From: Fidelibacterota bacterium
GTDB taxonomy: Bacteria; Fidelibacterota; UBA8477; JABMPR01
Direction of reading: 5' to 3'
NCBI GenBank assembly: GCA_018673925.1
Contig: JABHBL010000015.1
Location: forward strand, 62,001-126,000
DNA length: 64,000 nucleotides
In this document: positions 8,592-17,974 of the stretch, one piece after another
Layout of the letters: every line of letters starts with the position of its first letter
Numbering within the stretch: the first letter of the stretch is position 1
The notes under the pieces: model-generated
What the model was told of the DNA's origin: nothing
Seen by the model: the letters and a program-made list of their open reading frames with translations, nothing else
The model's database searches: none
Program-made: the position numbers and the translations under genes

Positions 8592-9965
8592 TCAAGTTTT
8601 TTTACTTGGTATGATTTTCCAATTCAGGGGATTCAAAAATGTTTTCAACCAGAGGATATTGATAACGGTTCTTTCCCTTGAAACCTGGAAGCTGATCCAG
8701 ATTCCTACAACAGCCATAATCCCGTTGGGAGCCCACATGGCCAGGACAGGATCCATGAATCGGCGATCAGCCAGCTCCTCTCCGGCGATCAAAGCCGCCC
8801 AGTATATAAAGAACATACCAATGGCAACTCCAATGGTGCCGCTGGATTTGCGGGTCATGATACCCAGGGGTACACCCACCAATACAAACACGATGCAGGT
8901 TACCGCCATAGCATATTTCTTATGAATTTCCACGAGGTACTTATTCACCTGCTTCAAATAGCTGTTCAGGAGGCGCTCCTGGCTTTCTAGTTTATCAACA
9001 GTACGGTTCCAGACCCTGGTTCTGGCTTCGGTCGGTGTTTTTTCAGGGATGGGAATGCGTTTGATTGTATCCATCAAAGCCATCATATCCACCAGTGAAT
9101 CGCCATTAAAAACCGGACTTTTGAGCCTGATGGAATTCATTCTATCAATAGTTCGATTAAATCTTTCTTTGTTCTCTTCTATCCTGACATACATCATGGC
9201 AGGCGTCATTTCACGGTCGCCCCTGACGGCCGATTCCCGACGCTTTAATTCAAGATTATTAACCTTCACCGTGAGTCGGGTAGAGTCAAAATACTCCCGC
9301 TGATAATCATCCAACTTATTAAGATCCAGGAGGTGCTTTTCACCATTGTAGAGGGTGAAAATGATTTGGCCGCCTTTGGTTTCAGTACGACCTGTCTCCG
9401 CAAAAATCGAGACCTGTTCTCTGAGGTCACTTTTTGAGAAAATAACCACACCACTGAGACCTTCTTCGGTAACTTCATTTACCCGAATATTATAGTCTGG
9501 CAAATCATCAATAAAGTACCCAGGGACTATGTCCATATCGGGTCGCTTTCGATAAATATCTGATCCTAGAAGGCGAGCACGGTGGTTGACATCTGGTAGA
9601 ATGGTTGTATTGAAATAGAGGGTAAAACTGCCCACCAGGATTGCAAAGACCAGAGCTGGCGCCATAATGCGGGGGAGTGAAATTCCACCGGATCGCATAG
9701 CGGTTACCTCATGATCCGTTGCGAGACGTCCATACGCCAGCAGAACCGCGACCAAAACCGAGAGTGGAATTGCCAGAGCCAGGATCCAGGCCAGGTTGAG
9801 AATTATATACTCAAGGATGACCAGAAAGGAGAGCCCCTTGCCTAAAATTCGATCCATGGCCCGAATGATAAAATTCACCAGAAAGATCATTGTCAGGACC
9901 AACAATGAATACATAAAGGGGGTGAGTAATTCCCGAAAAACGTATTTATCTAAGGTTTTAAACAT
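8592..9965 (-). CDS. LptF/LptG-family lipopolysaccharide export permease
   Basis: A 457-residue YjgP/YjgQ-family protein. It begins MFKTLDKYVFRELLTPF, the family start, followed by three transmembrane helices in the first about 125 residues. A large periplasmic beta-rich region (about 130-330) comes next, then three C-terminal helices (about 355-435) with AMAVTCIVFVLVGVPLGIMT. LptF and LptG are the transmembrane subunits of the LptB2FG ABC transporter that extracts LPS from the inner membrane. Only one such permease is present, so LptF versus LptG is not resolved. Its presence supports an LPS-bearing outer membrane. Confidence 0.9.
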   Translation of the reverse strand: MFKTLDKYVFRELLTPFMYSLLVLTMIFLVNFIIRAMDRILGKGLSFLVILEYIILNLAWILALAIPLSVLVAVLLAYGRLATDHEVTAMRSGGISLPRIMAPALVFAILVGSFTLYFNTTILPDVNHRARLLGSDIYRKRPDMDIVPGYFIDDLPDYNIRVNEVTEEGLSGVVIFSKSDLREQVSIFAETGRTETKGGQIIFTLYNGEKHLLDLNKLDDYQREYFDSTRLTVKVNNLELKRRESAVRGDREMTPAMMYVRIEENKERFNRTIDRMNSIRLKSPVFNGDSLVDMMALMDTIKRIPIPEKTPTEARTRVWNRTVDKLESQERLLNSYLKQVNKYLVEIHKKYAMAVTCIVFVLVGVPLGIMTRKSSGTIGVAIGMFFIYWAALIAGEELADRRFMDPVLAMWAPNGIMAVVGIWISFQVSRERTVINILWLKTFLNPLNWKIIPSKKT

Positions 9966-9996
9966 CGTTCAAGTATAGGAGGGATTGGGTTGGAGT

Positions 9997-10335
9997 CTAG
10001 GATAAAGATTTGGCTTCGTAATCCCGCGTTTCGATCAATTCATAATGGGGTATTTCTAGATCCCACCTTTTGAGCACCTTTTGAGCAACTTCCGGGACAT
10101 AGGCCTCTTTATAATTTTCACCCAGAAATGCGATCACATTTTCAATTGAATCAAAGGTAATAATGGTTACAAACTCAACTTCATCCTCTCGTTCAAATCG
10201 CAGAATTTCGAATTTCCTGTATCCCGAAATACCTTTGGCCTCAATACCGGGAATTACCTCATTTTGCAATATTTGCTGATATTTATTTGCATTTTCCAGT
10301 GTGGTCCATCCGTGCCATACTCTCTTAATTGCCAT
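9997..10335 (-). CDS. Antibiotic biosynthesis monooxygenase (ABM)-domain protein
   Basis: A 112-residue protein (MAIKRVWHGWTTLENANKYQ; KGISGYRKFEILRFE; EFVTIITFDSIENVIAF; YVPEVAQKVLKRWD). This is the pattern of the dimeric ferredoxin-like alpha/beta-barrel ABM fold. Known members include monooxygenases acting without cofactor and many small proteins of unknown role, so the catalytic function is not established. It lies 42 bases after the SDR gene upstream in the same orientation. Confidence 0.7.
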   Translation of the reverse strand: MAIKRVWHGWTTLENANKYQQILQNEVIPGIEAKGISGYRKFEILRFEREDEVEFVTIITFDSIENVIAFLGENYKEAYVPEVAQKVLKRWDLEIPHYELIETRDYEAKSLS

Positions 10336-10377
10336 TACAAATTTTTTCCAATCAATGTCTGCTCCAATTTGGTGAAT

Positions 10378-11193
10378 CTAAGATGGCGTATTTGATTCCG
10401 CTTTGCCTGTGCGACCTGACACCGCCTGTTTCCCAAATGTGAGGCTTGCCACCCAGTCATAAAGAAAGTCTGGAGCAGCTTTAATTATGTGAAGAAGCAC
10501 AGCCATTTGCCATGGAAATGTGAATCGTTTTCTCTTCCTGGAGATCGCTCGTCTAATTTTATAACTAGCCTTATCCACTTCCATAAGAAATGGCATTGGC
10601 ACCACATTCCTGTCTGTCATGGGTGTTTTTACAAAACCTGGTCGGATATCCGTAACAAAAACACCAAAAGGACGTAACGAGAATCTTAGAGATTCAAGAT
10701 AGGATATCAGAGCGGCCTTGGTAGCGCTGTATGCTGCCGCGCTGGGTGCACCTCTGAAACCAGCAATACTGGAGACACCCACGAGGTGACCATGTCTGGC
10801 GGTCACCATGAATTTAGCGAAAAACTCCAAAGTTTGAGTCGCTGCCCGAAAATTTAAATCAATCACCTGATTTAGAACGTCAATATTCTTTTCTCCGGGA
10901 TACTGCATTCTACCGCCCCAACCTGCATTGGCAATCACCAGGTCAAAGCCACCAGACTCCTCTTGAGCAAGCCCCATCGCTTTAAGAAATGCTGGTTCAT
11001 CTGTGGCATCGCAAATCAGGATATGAGCCTGACCGCCCGCTTTCTGGATGTCCCTTGCGAGAGTGGTTAATCTGCTTTCAGATCTTGCCAGGAGCCATAA
11101 TTCAGCACCTGTCTTGCCATAGTCAAAAGCCAGTTGTCTCCCGATACCCGTGCTGGCACCTGTGATAAAGATTTTCTTGTACTTATTCCCCAC
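10378..11193 (-). CDS. Short-chain dehydrogenase/reductase
   Basis: A 271-residue classical SDR. It has the NAD(P)-binding motif TGASTGIGRQLA at residues 11-22, NAGWGG after the fourth strand, a catalytic Ser in VGVSSIAGF and Y-X3-K in AYSATKAALISYLE. The following PGFVKTPMTD is typical of membrane-associated SDRs acting on lipophilic substrates. It starts 11 bases after the aldo/keto reductase stop, so they are probably one transcript. The substrate is unknown. Confidence 0.9.
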   Translation of the reverse strand: MGNKYKKIFITGASTGIGRQLAFDYGKTGAELWLLARSESRLTTLARDIQKAGGQAHILICDATDEPAFLKAMGLAQEESGGFDLVIANAGWGGRMQYPGEKNIDVLNQVIDLNFRAATQTLEFFAKFMVTARHGHLVGVSSIAGFRGAPSAAAYSATKAALISYLESLRFSLRPFGVFVTDIRPGFVKTPMTDRNVVPMPFLMEVDKASYKIRRAISRKRKRFTFPWQMAVLLHIIKAAPDFLYDWVASLTFGKQAVSGRTGKAESNTPS

Positions 11194-11204
11194 GGTTCCC
11201 TCTA

Positions 11205-12146
11205 TTATTTCAGTGTGATTTCAGGCATATCTGAAGCACCACAATTCTCTTTTACCTGAGCAGGTGTTTTGCCTCCAGGAATAGATACATGACAGGCAGG
11301 ATGAGATATCCCAAAGCGCAAAGCAACTTGAGCTGGACTCCATTCGGCATAGCGCTGGTATAATTTGTCCATGGATTCCATTTTTGTGAGATAGCTATCG
11401 AGTTTTTCTGTATCCAGGTTAAATCGTCGATGATCATCGCCCTCAAAAATGCTTTCCCTATCAAATTTTCCACTGAGCAATCCGAATAACATGGGAATGC
11501 GCACAATGACACCTACTCCATATTTAAGTGCTTCAGGGAAGAGTAATTTTTCAGCTTTACGCTCAAGAAGATTGTAGCGAACCTGGATTACATCCAGCAG
11601 ATCTTGATGACGCTCAAGCAGATAGGCCTGATCAGACTCTTTGAAGGATTGAATGGAAAGTCCCGCATGTTGAATCTTGCCCTGCTCCTTTAACCTGGTC
11701 ATTGCCTCCCAGGGATCATCCCACTCCAGTTTTTCGATATCAGGACTGTGAAGTTGTAGAACATCCAGGGTTTCGACACCGAGCCGTTTGAGACTTTTCT
11801 CAGCTGCCTCAATGAGATACTCCTTCTTGTAATTCTGTTGTATGGCACCATAACCATCATCGGTTTCCTCACCGGCATAGTAAAAATCATTCCCTGCTTT
11901 GGTGGCGATAATGAGGTCACCTTTTCCCCGCTCTTTTAAGACTTGTGCAATAAGATCCTCTGAATGACCAAAGCCGTACACGTCAGCAGTATCAATAAAA
12001 GTGACACCCTCATCAAGAGCAGCGTGGATTGCCTTTAGCGAAACCTCATCGTCTGTGGGTCCCCAATTCATCCCACCTATGGCCCAGGCTCCAAATCCTA
12101 CGGTTGAGATCTTTGGTCCACGTTTTCCCAGAGTTGTGTATTGCAT
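11205..12146 (-). CDS. Aldo/keto reductase
   Basis: A 313-residue protein starting MQYTTLGKRGPKISTVGFG. It contains FIDTADVYGFGHSED (catalytic Asp and Tyr), IIATKAG (catalytic Lys), LDVLQLHSPD (catalytic His) and the C-terminal PGGKTPAQVKEN phosphate-binding region. It is a cytoplasmic NADPH-dependent carbonyl reductase of the AKR barrel fold; the substrate cannot be told. A terminator-like hairpin lies between it and the upstream gene, which may separate it from the 12-17 kb group. Confidence 0.92.
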   Translation of the reverse strand: MQYTTLGKRGPKISTVGFGAWAIGGMNWGPTDDEVSLKAIHAALDEGVTFIDTADVYGFGHSEDLIAQVLKERGKGDLIIATKAGNDFYYAGEETDDGYGAIQQNYKKEYLIEAAEKSLKRLGVETLDVLQLHSPDIEKLEWDDPWEAMTRLKEQGKIQHAGLSIQSFKESDQAYLLERHQDLLDVIQVRYNLLERKAEKLLFPEALKYGVGVIVRIPMLFGLLSGKFDRESIFEGDDHRRFNLDTEKLDSYLTKMESMDKLYQRYAEWSPAQVALRFGISHPACHVSIPGGKTPAQVKENCGASDMPEITLK

Positions 12147-12160
12147 TATTTGTCCCCATT

Positions 12161-12196
12161 TAAAAACTGCCCCGCTTTGAAACCAAAACGAGGCAG
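12161..12196 (-). terminator. Intrinsic terminator, minus strand
   Basis: Read on the minus strand, CTGCCTCGTTTT and AAAGCGGGGCAG form a 12-bp stem around the loop GGTTTC and are followed by TTTTTAAAT. Two of the pairs are G-U in the minus-strand RNA and would be A-C mismatches in the plus-strand RNA, so it should act only leftward. It lies downstream of the DUF302-like gene. Confidence 0.8.
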
Positions 12197-12222
12197 GTTA
12201 TCGAGTGAAAGCTTATAGTGGT

Positions 12223-13122
12223 CTACTCAGTGACTGAACGCATCAAATCTTCAATATCGCCAGGTGTAGACATGATTTTGGAAAAAGTGCCCATGGTCAA
12301 ATCTGGAAAAGCCAGTGCAATCCGATAGCGACCATGCATCATGACAGCAGTGTTGCCCATGAGCAGGATTTCATATGGCAAGAAGGCCGTGTGTTTGGGT
12401 GTGCTGATATCAATAATGGGTAGGAAATGTTCTTCACCTGATTCCCCACTCAAAGCAATACCATAAAGCTTTAAATCATGATCTGGAATTTCATAGGCAT
12501 AGACAAGCTGTGTGTCTCCACCTTTGGCAATTTTTGATTCAATTATGCTCTTCCCTACCGAATAGCTGGAAAATTCAGTAAGCTCAACCACATCCTCAAA
12601 ATACTCCATACCGAACATGTAGTGGTACTTGCCAATCGCTTTGGGTGTCATGCCCTCTTTGGCACCGAAAGCCCCATCCATGACGGTTCCCAAATCAGAC
12701 ATGGCCTTTTTTAGATTATCCTGAACCGTGAGGAATTTGTCTTCAACATCTGAAAAACGTTTCTGGAAATAAGCATTCCCCAGATAGATGGGATTTGTAT
12801 ATGAAATATTTACCGTATCATTTTCAACGGTGAGGCCTACCCGTAAGGCGGCAGCAAACCCTGTTAATTCACCATTTTCCTGAACAGCCTCAGTCATTTC
12901 AGTGGAATTAACAACATAAACCCATCTCGTTTCATCCATAGCGGGTTGATATTCACCCAGGATGGTAAAACCTGCAGCTACGAGTGCCTGACTGGTTTTT
13001 TCGCGAACCACATCCAACGCTTCGGAACTCTGCGCTCCCATGGTATATGGCTTTAACTCTTGTCCGATAAGTATACTACTCGCTAAAACCAACACCACTA
13101 CCACTATAAACAAACGTTTCAT
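12223..13122 (-). CDS. Secreted protein of unknown function, DUF302-like N-terminal part
   Basis: A 299-residue protein with a clear signal peptide (MKRLFIVVVVLVLASSILIGQ). The first about 110 mature residues (REKTSQALVAAGFTILGEYQ, RWVYVVNSTEMTEA, FAAALRVGLTVENDTVNISY) resemble the DUF302 fold. The C-terminal about 160 residues are not recognised. The ATG at 13122 is preferred over a GTG nine bases upstream because a GAGGTG ribosome binding site lies 6-7 bases before it. It follows the TldE/TldD/lipid kinase genes in the same direction and is followed by a strong terminator. Confidence 0.65.
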   Translation of the reverse strand: MKRLFIVVVVLVLASSILIGQELKPYTMGAQSSEALDVVREKTSQALVAAGFTILGEYQPAMDETRWVYVVNSTEMTEAVQENGELTGFAAALRVGLTVENDTVNISYTNPIYLGNAYFQKRFSDVEDKFLTVQDNLKKAMSDLGTVMDGAFGAKEGMTPKAIGKYHYMFGMEYFEDVVELTEFSSYSVGKSIIESKIAKGGDTQLVYAYEIPDHDLKLYGIALSGESGEEHFLPIIDISTPKHTAFLPYEILLMGNTAVMMHGRYRIALAFPDLTMGTFSKIMSTPGDIEDLMRSVTE

Positions 13123-13161
13123 CAAAATCACCTCTGATCTATATGGTTATTACACAATCTA

Positions 13162-14082
13162 TCAATTAAATCTTGTATCTGCTGACCAGTTTCCAATAAT
13201 CTCCTGAGCTTTGGGAATCAGGCTAATCTTAAACGATTTCTGCCTCGGATCAAATGATTCCCCATCAACGTGAGCTCTTATGGGATGATCACTTTCCACC
13301 GTCAACTCTTTGGTCTTGTGCATCTTCACTTCTGGTACCTGATCGGCAGTGCCATCATATAGCTTTGCAAAATCCTGGATAATGCGAAACCTGGTAATGT
13401 TCTCAACATAACAGACATCAAAAAATCCATCATCAATAATCGCTTTAGGGGTTAACTGCAAACCACCACCCACATTCCAGCCATTCCCAATACTCATGAG
13501 AAAGACTTTCTCATCCAATTCAAGATCATTGAATTTGACTCTGAGAGGCATTCGACGATATGTGAGGAAGGCACCACCAATGGCTAACAGATATTTGGGT
13601 GTACCTCTTAAAAAGGATAAAATGGCTCCATAATCATTGGCCAGTCCTTCAAAACCCATACCCAATACATTAACAAATCTTCGGCCATTGACTTCACCGA
13701 TATCAATTTTTTTAACATCGTGGGCCAATAGTACATCCACTGCAGCATCTAGATCACCGATTTTAATGGAACAGGTTCTGGCAAAATCATTTCCCGTACC
13801 AATAGGTATAATCCCCATAGGTTTATTAAGATCAGGCATACCATTCACAATTTCATTGATAGTACCATCACCCCCCACCGATACAACCACATCAAAACCG
13901 GAGCCCACCTCTTTTACCAATTCTGTAGCGTGACCCTTTTCTTTGGTAAAGTGAAATTCATATTCAGCCTTACGGTCCAACAGGAGACGTTCAATCTCTG
14001 GCAGGGCTTTCATGGTTGAACGACTTCCTGCCTCCGGATTGACAATCAGTAAATAGCGATGCTTAGATGTGGATTCGGGCAT
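13162..14082 (-). CDS. Diacylglycerol kinase-family lipid kinase (YegS/BmrU type)
   Basis: About 306 residues. Visible are LLIVNPEAGS (phosphate loop region), VVSVGGDGTINEIVNG (the GGDGT nucleotide motif) and MGIIPIGTGNDFART. The C-terminal lobe (DDGFFDVCYVENITRFRII, AHVDGESFDP) matches the family. These soluble or peripheral enzymes phosphorylate lipids such as diacylglycerol with ATP; the actual substrate is unknown. The start is ATG 14082 or the in-frame GTG at 14088, which directly abuts the TldE stop codon, so translation is coupled to tldE. A distant paralogue lies at 17.1 kb. Confidence 0.88.
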   Translation of the reverse strand: MPESTSKHRYLLIVNPEAGSRSTMKALPEIERLLLDRKAEYEFHFTKEKGHATELVKEVGSGFDVVVSVGGDGTINEIVNGMPDLNKPMGIIPIGTGNDFARTCSIKIGDLDAAVDVLLAHDVKKIDIGEVNGRRFVNVLGMGFEGLANDYGAILSFLRGTPKYLLAIGGAFLTYRRMPLRVKFNDLELDEKVFLMSIGNGWNVGGGLQLTPKAIIDDGFFDVCYVENITRFRIIQDFAKLYDGTADQVPEVKMHKTKELTVESDHPIRAHVDGESFDPRQKSFKISLIPKAQEIIGNWSADTRFN

Positions 14083-14088
14083 AGTCAC

Positions 14089-15411
14089 CTATAAGGTTAA
14101 TGAAAATGATTTTAACAAAATCCCGGGACACACAATAGCACTGAGCTCTCGTCCATCATAGGTTCCCACATCGGGGTTGATTTGAAGTTTCTCAGTGACC
14201 ACCTCAAGGTTTTCACCCAGGAAGCTGTATATGCTATCATCAAAACGCATATTCTCGATGGGCGCCACAATTTTGCCAGCTTCCACCCAGAAACAGGCAT
14301 AGCGGGTCATACCAGTAATCCGACCACCAATCATATCGCTCCAATTCAAATAATGGAGGTTTGAGAGATACACACCGGTACCCAGAGTTGCCAGAATATC
14401 AGACTCCTTTAATGAACCTGCAGCCATGGAGGGAGCACGCATGCTCTCACCCTCTGATGCAAAATTCGATTCTACACCATATTCCTTGGCCGTTCTGGTG
14501 CTGATCAGAGTATTAGAGAGTTCACCCCCATCGATGAGGATTGTCTTTTCTGGAGCCACTTCCCCATTCCCATTAAACTGAGGAGCAAAACCAGAGCTGA
14601 AATCTTCTGAGAAGGAGAATAAGCTGCTCAATTTGACGTTTTCATTGCGCATTTTCCCCAAGCAGCTCTCACTCTGACGAATAGCAGCCTCCGAAACACC
14701 ACCCCATGAGAACATGGATAGGATATCAGATACACCAGCTGATGCAATAAAGGTCCTGTAATCGCCAGGTTCGATCTTTTTGGGTTCCAGGGACATGAGT
14801 TCCAGCTTGGTAATCGAATCGGCTAGAAAAGCCTCATAGGCTACCTGATCCCATTCTGTACCCGCATAGGTTGCTTTAACCATTTTTTCAGAAGGTGTAA
14901 TGAGTGAATAATCCAGTGAGAATGAATCAGAGGCAAACCAGTGATATCCACCTGATGAGTTGGCATTGCCTTGAAACACACGACCAGATGCCCAGATTCC
15001 AGTAAGATCCACGTCACCCATGGCAGGCAATAATATTTCAGGAATCGTTTCAGCATCAGGCAGATTACCATGCTTTTCGTTGTGACTGGTTTCTTTACTT
15101 TCTGGAAGCACAAGATAAGGATCTTCCGGAAGCTGAACGACTTCAGATCTTAATCGTTCAAGCTCTCCTCTGGCTCGGCTGAGATCTTCGTCCAGATCAC
15201 CAGAAAGGGAAATACTGCCAGTGGTTCTTCGGCCATTAAATATGAGATTGAAACCGAGATCAGCTTCATCCACATTACCTATTTGTCTAACCTTGGCTGC
15301 ATTGATACGAGTGAAGGTGGATTGCTCGCCTCCAAAACCTAAACCCAGAAATTCTCCATCGCGGAGTTCAGCCATAATTGTCTGGTTAATTTGTTTAAAT
15401 AATTTTTCCAT
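14089..15411 (-). CDS. pmbA: TldE/PmbA-like protein
   Basis: About 440 residues, second member of the TldD/TldE pair. The family resemblance shows in GEFLGLGFGGEQSTFTRI, LAEXXL-like hydrophobic segments, DGGELSNTLISTRTAKEYG and ITGMTRYACFWVEAGKIVAP. It lacks the HExxxH metal motif of TldD, as expected for TldE. The heterodimer is a metalloprotease that degrades unfolded peptides and trims some ribosomally made peptides. The ATG at 15411 has GAGGT five bases upstream and is preferred over a TTG four codons earlier. It follows tldD after about 57 bases. Confidence 0.86.
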   Translation of the reverse strand: MEKLFKQINQTIMAELRDGEFLGLGFGGEQSTFTRINAAKVRQIGNVDEADLGFNLIFNGRRTTGSISLSGDLDEDLSRARGELERLRSEVVQLPEDPYLVLPESKETSHNEKHGNLPDAETIPEILLPAMGDVDLTGIWASGRVFQGNANSSGGYHWFASDSFSLDYSLITPSEKMVKATYAGTEWDQVAYEAFLADSITKLELMSLEPKKIEPGDYRTFIASAGVSDILSMFSWGGVSEAAIRQSESCLGKMRNENVKLSSLFSFSEDFSSGFAPQFNGNGEVAPEKTILIDGGELSNTLISTRTAKEYGVESNFASEGESMRAPSMAAGSLKESDILATLGTGVYLSNLHYLNWSDMIGGRITGMTRYACFWVEAGKIVAPIENMRFDDSIYSFLGENLEVVTEKLQINPDVGTYDGRELSAIVCPGILLKSFSLTL

Positions 15412-15468
15412 ATGATACCTCAATAAATATTATCAGCTGTTAGAATTGCAGATGCATTTGGAGTGCAT

Positions 15469-16899
15469 TTAAGCCCCGCCAAATATTTCCACACTATCAA
15501 ACAGACATAATGGACTGGCGTGTCCAACACGAATGATCTGGTTGGGTTCACCTTTGCCACAGAATGGCGTTCCATACACTTCGAAGGTGTCTTTATTACC
15601 CAACATTTTCAGGCTGCGCCAGAATGGATTTGAAATAGCCCGATAATTTGGATTCTTCACCGTTTTAGTCAATTTCCCGTTTTCGATGAGCTTTCCGTAT
15701 TCACAACCGAATTGAAATTTGTTTCTATAGTCGTCAATGGACCAGGATCGATTTGAGGTCATAAAGACACCCTTCTCGACTGAAGCAATCATTTCATCTT
15801 GTGTTGAATTGCCTGGTTCCAGATTGAGGTTGGCCATTCTATCAATGGGAGCACGGTTCCAGGAGCTGGCCCTGAAGTTTGCTACCCCATTAATACCTGA
15901 GCGCAATTGGCTCTCCATTCCACCCAGACCACGAATCAGGAGACCATCTTTGATAAGAAACTCCTTCTCAGCTTTCAAACCGCCATCATCATAGGCATAA
16001 GAGGCAAATTGATTCTCCACATAGGGATCAAAGGTAATGTTCATGAGTGGTGAGCCATACTGCAGCTTGCCAAAATCTTCCAATCGAACAAAACTCCATC
16101 CTGCGTAGTTACGCTCATCTCCGAGAATTCGATCAATCTCCAGGGCATGACCCACACTTTCATGAATCTGCAGCATCATCTGATCAGGAGCCAAGATGAG
16201 ATCCATGGTGCCAGTAGGACATTCTTCAGCAGTAAGTAATTCCACGGCTTCTGCACCGATATTGCGACAGCGAGCCAGCACATCGGCTTCATTGAAGACT
16301 TCCATACCGGCCTGATAACTTTTGGCTAGTAGACCGCCATCGGTCCGTTTTTGTGTCACACTGCCTTCATGGGCGATGGCAGAATAATCCGCAGAGACCA
16401 TGAGATAATTCTGTTCCACATCGCTTCCATTTGAAGCCACAAAATGAGATTCAGTTTCCACAGTTCGTGCCATGGCATTGGTGGTAACCACTTTATCTGA
16501 GACTTTTAATTCTGCAGTGGCTTTTATGAGCAACTCTGATAGTTCACCTGGAGAGAAGGCATCCGCTGCAGTTTGAAAGGGTGAGCTATAATTTCCCTTA
16601 GCCACAGGTCGTGCCTCAACACCAAAGGAGTGCAGACTATATTTGGAAGCTGCTGTTGCTAGCATAACCGCACGCTCGGCAGCAGCCTGTATACCAGGTT
16701 TATCAAGACGGCTGGTTCCATAGTAGGCAAACTGGCCATTTACCAGTACTTCTACCATAACACCTTGTTTTGATTCTCTTGTATTGGCCTCGGGTTTTCC
16801 ATCCCTGACCAGTCGAAATCCTGTATTTTCCTTTACATAACGCAGACCAATCCAATCAGCTCTGACGTCAATACCAGAAAGTATTTGATGTAGATCCAT
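15469..16899 (-). CDS. tldD: TldD-family metallopeptidase
   Basis: A 476-residue protein with the TldD zinc motif HESVGHALEIDRILGDE near residue 246 (two His of HExxxH plus downstream ligands), preceded by LILAPDQMMLQI. The C-terminus has NYRAISNPFWRSLKMLG and GEPNQIIRVGHASPLCLF, typical of the family. It forms the catalytic half of the TldD/TldE peptidase. A good ribosome binding site (GAAGGAA) precedes the ATG. It is first in the group tldD-tldE-lipid kinase-DUF302-like protein, transcribed divergently from the kinase/acyltransferase pair at 17.1 kb. Confidence 0.93.
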   Translation of the reverse strand: MDLHQILSGIDVRADWIGLRYVKENTGFRLVRDGKPEANTRESKQGVMVEVLVNGQFAYYGTSRLDKPGIQAAAERAVMLATAASKYSLHSFGVEARPVAKGNYSSPFQTAADAFSPGELSELLIKATAELKVSDKVVTTNAMARTVETESHFVASNGSDVEQNYLMVSADYSAIAHEGSVTQKRTDGGLLAKSYQAGMEVFNEADVLARCRNIGAEAVELLTAEECPTGTMDLILAPDQMMLQIHESVGHALEIDRILGDERNYAGWSFVRLEDFGKLQYGSPLMNITFDPYVENQFASYAYDDGGLKAEKEFLIKDGLLIRGLGGMESQLRSGINGVANFRASSWNRAPIDRMANLNLEPGNSTQDEMIASVEKGVFMTSNRSWSIDDYRNKFQFGCEYGKLIENGKLTKTVKNPNYRAISNPFWRSLKMLGNKDTFEVYGTPFCGKGEPNQIIRVGHASPLCLFDSVEIFGGA

Positions 16900-17083
16900 T
16901 ATGTTTCCTTCGTTTAAATCAAGCTTGCTTCATCAGAGTTGATGGAGCCATGAAAACTAAATGAAGAGCCTACTACAATCAAGTCTTGCATCAGATCATC
17001 TCGCTTAATTATCTGCAAAGATGAAACGTTTTTTCGACTATATTGATTCGACTATCTTGTAAAAAAATGAATGAACGGATCCG

Positions 17084-17974
17084 ATGAAAAATCTCATTAT
17101 TTATAATCCATGGGCTGCCCGCGGACGGGCAGGCAAACTTTTACCTCAAATTAAAGCATACCTCCAGGAAATTGATTTAGACTGTGATATTCTGATCACG
17201 GACCACCATGGTCATGGCCTGGAATTGGTTAAAGAAGCTGACTTTAGTCAATATAGCGCCGTTATTGCAGCAGGTGGAGATGGCACGCTGTTCGAAGTGA
17301 TCAATGGCTACTTTAGAAATAATTCTTCGCCACGTATCCCCATTGGTGTTATTCCAGTAGGCACAAGCAATGCTTTTGTCAAAGATATGGAATTACATGA
17401 CCATGATTGGAAACCAGCTTTAGACATTATTAAAGCAGCAAAGACTCAAAAATTTGATGTGGGACGGTTCGCCAATGAGGAACAGACCTGGTACTACCTG
17501 AATATCCTAGGTGTTGGTCTGGTTGCAGATATTGTTGCCACTGCAAATAAGCTGAAATTTCTGGGCAGTGTTTCATATACGCTGGGAAGTTTCTATCATA
17601 TTCTGCGATTAAAAACTTTCCAGGTCAAACTGGATCTCGATGGTCAGCTTGTCGAAAGAGAAAACGTGTTTGTAGAAATCTCAAATTCCAGATATACTGG
17701 TAATTATCTCATGGCTCCTGCTGCCAAAACTGATGATGGTTTGTTGGATATTACCATTCTTGGTCCCAAGAGTAGAATCGGTCTGATGAGGAGTTTTCCC
17801 AAGATCATTACGGGTGAGCATATCCATATGGAAGAGGTGGATTGTTTCCAGGCCAGTCATATTAAGATTGAATCAAATATCCCTAAAGTTTTGACACCAG
17901 ATGGTGAGCTGATGGGCACCACCCCTCTGGAGATCGATTGTTTGAAACAAGCAATCGATGTTTTCTGGAAATGA
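17084..17974 (+). CDS. Diacylglycerol kinase-family lipid kinase
   Basis: A 296-residue protein with IIYNPWAARGRAGKLLPQI at the start, AAGGDGTLFEVINGY (GGDGT) and IGVIPVGTSNAFVKDM. The C-terminal lobe contains KTDDGLLDITILGPKS. It should phosphorylate a lipid head group using ATP. Its stop overlaps the start of the PlsC-type acyltransferase by four bases, so the two probably act together in glycerophospholipid synthesis or remodelling: kinase making a phosphatidic or lysophosphatidic acid, acyltransferase using it. That pairing is inference from context. Confidence 0.88.
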   Translation: MKNLIIYNPWAARGRAGKLLPQIKAYLQEIDLDCDILITDHHGHGLELVKEADFSQYSAVIAAGGDGTLFEVINGYFRNNSSPRIPIGVIPVGTSNAFVKDMELHDHDWKPALDIIKAAKTQKFDVGRFANEEQTWYYLNILGVGLVADIVATANKLKFLGSVSYTLGSFYHILRLKTFQVKLDLDGQLVERENVFVEISNSRYTGNYLMAPAAKTDDGLLDITILGPKSRIGLMRSFPKIITGEHIHMEEVDCFQASHIKIESNIPKVLTPDGELMGTTPLEIDCLKQAIDVFWK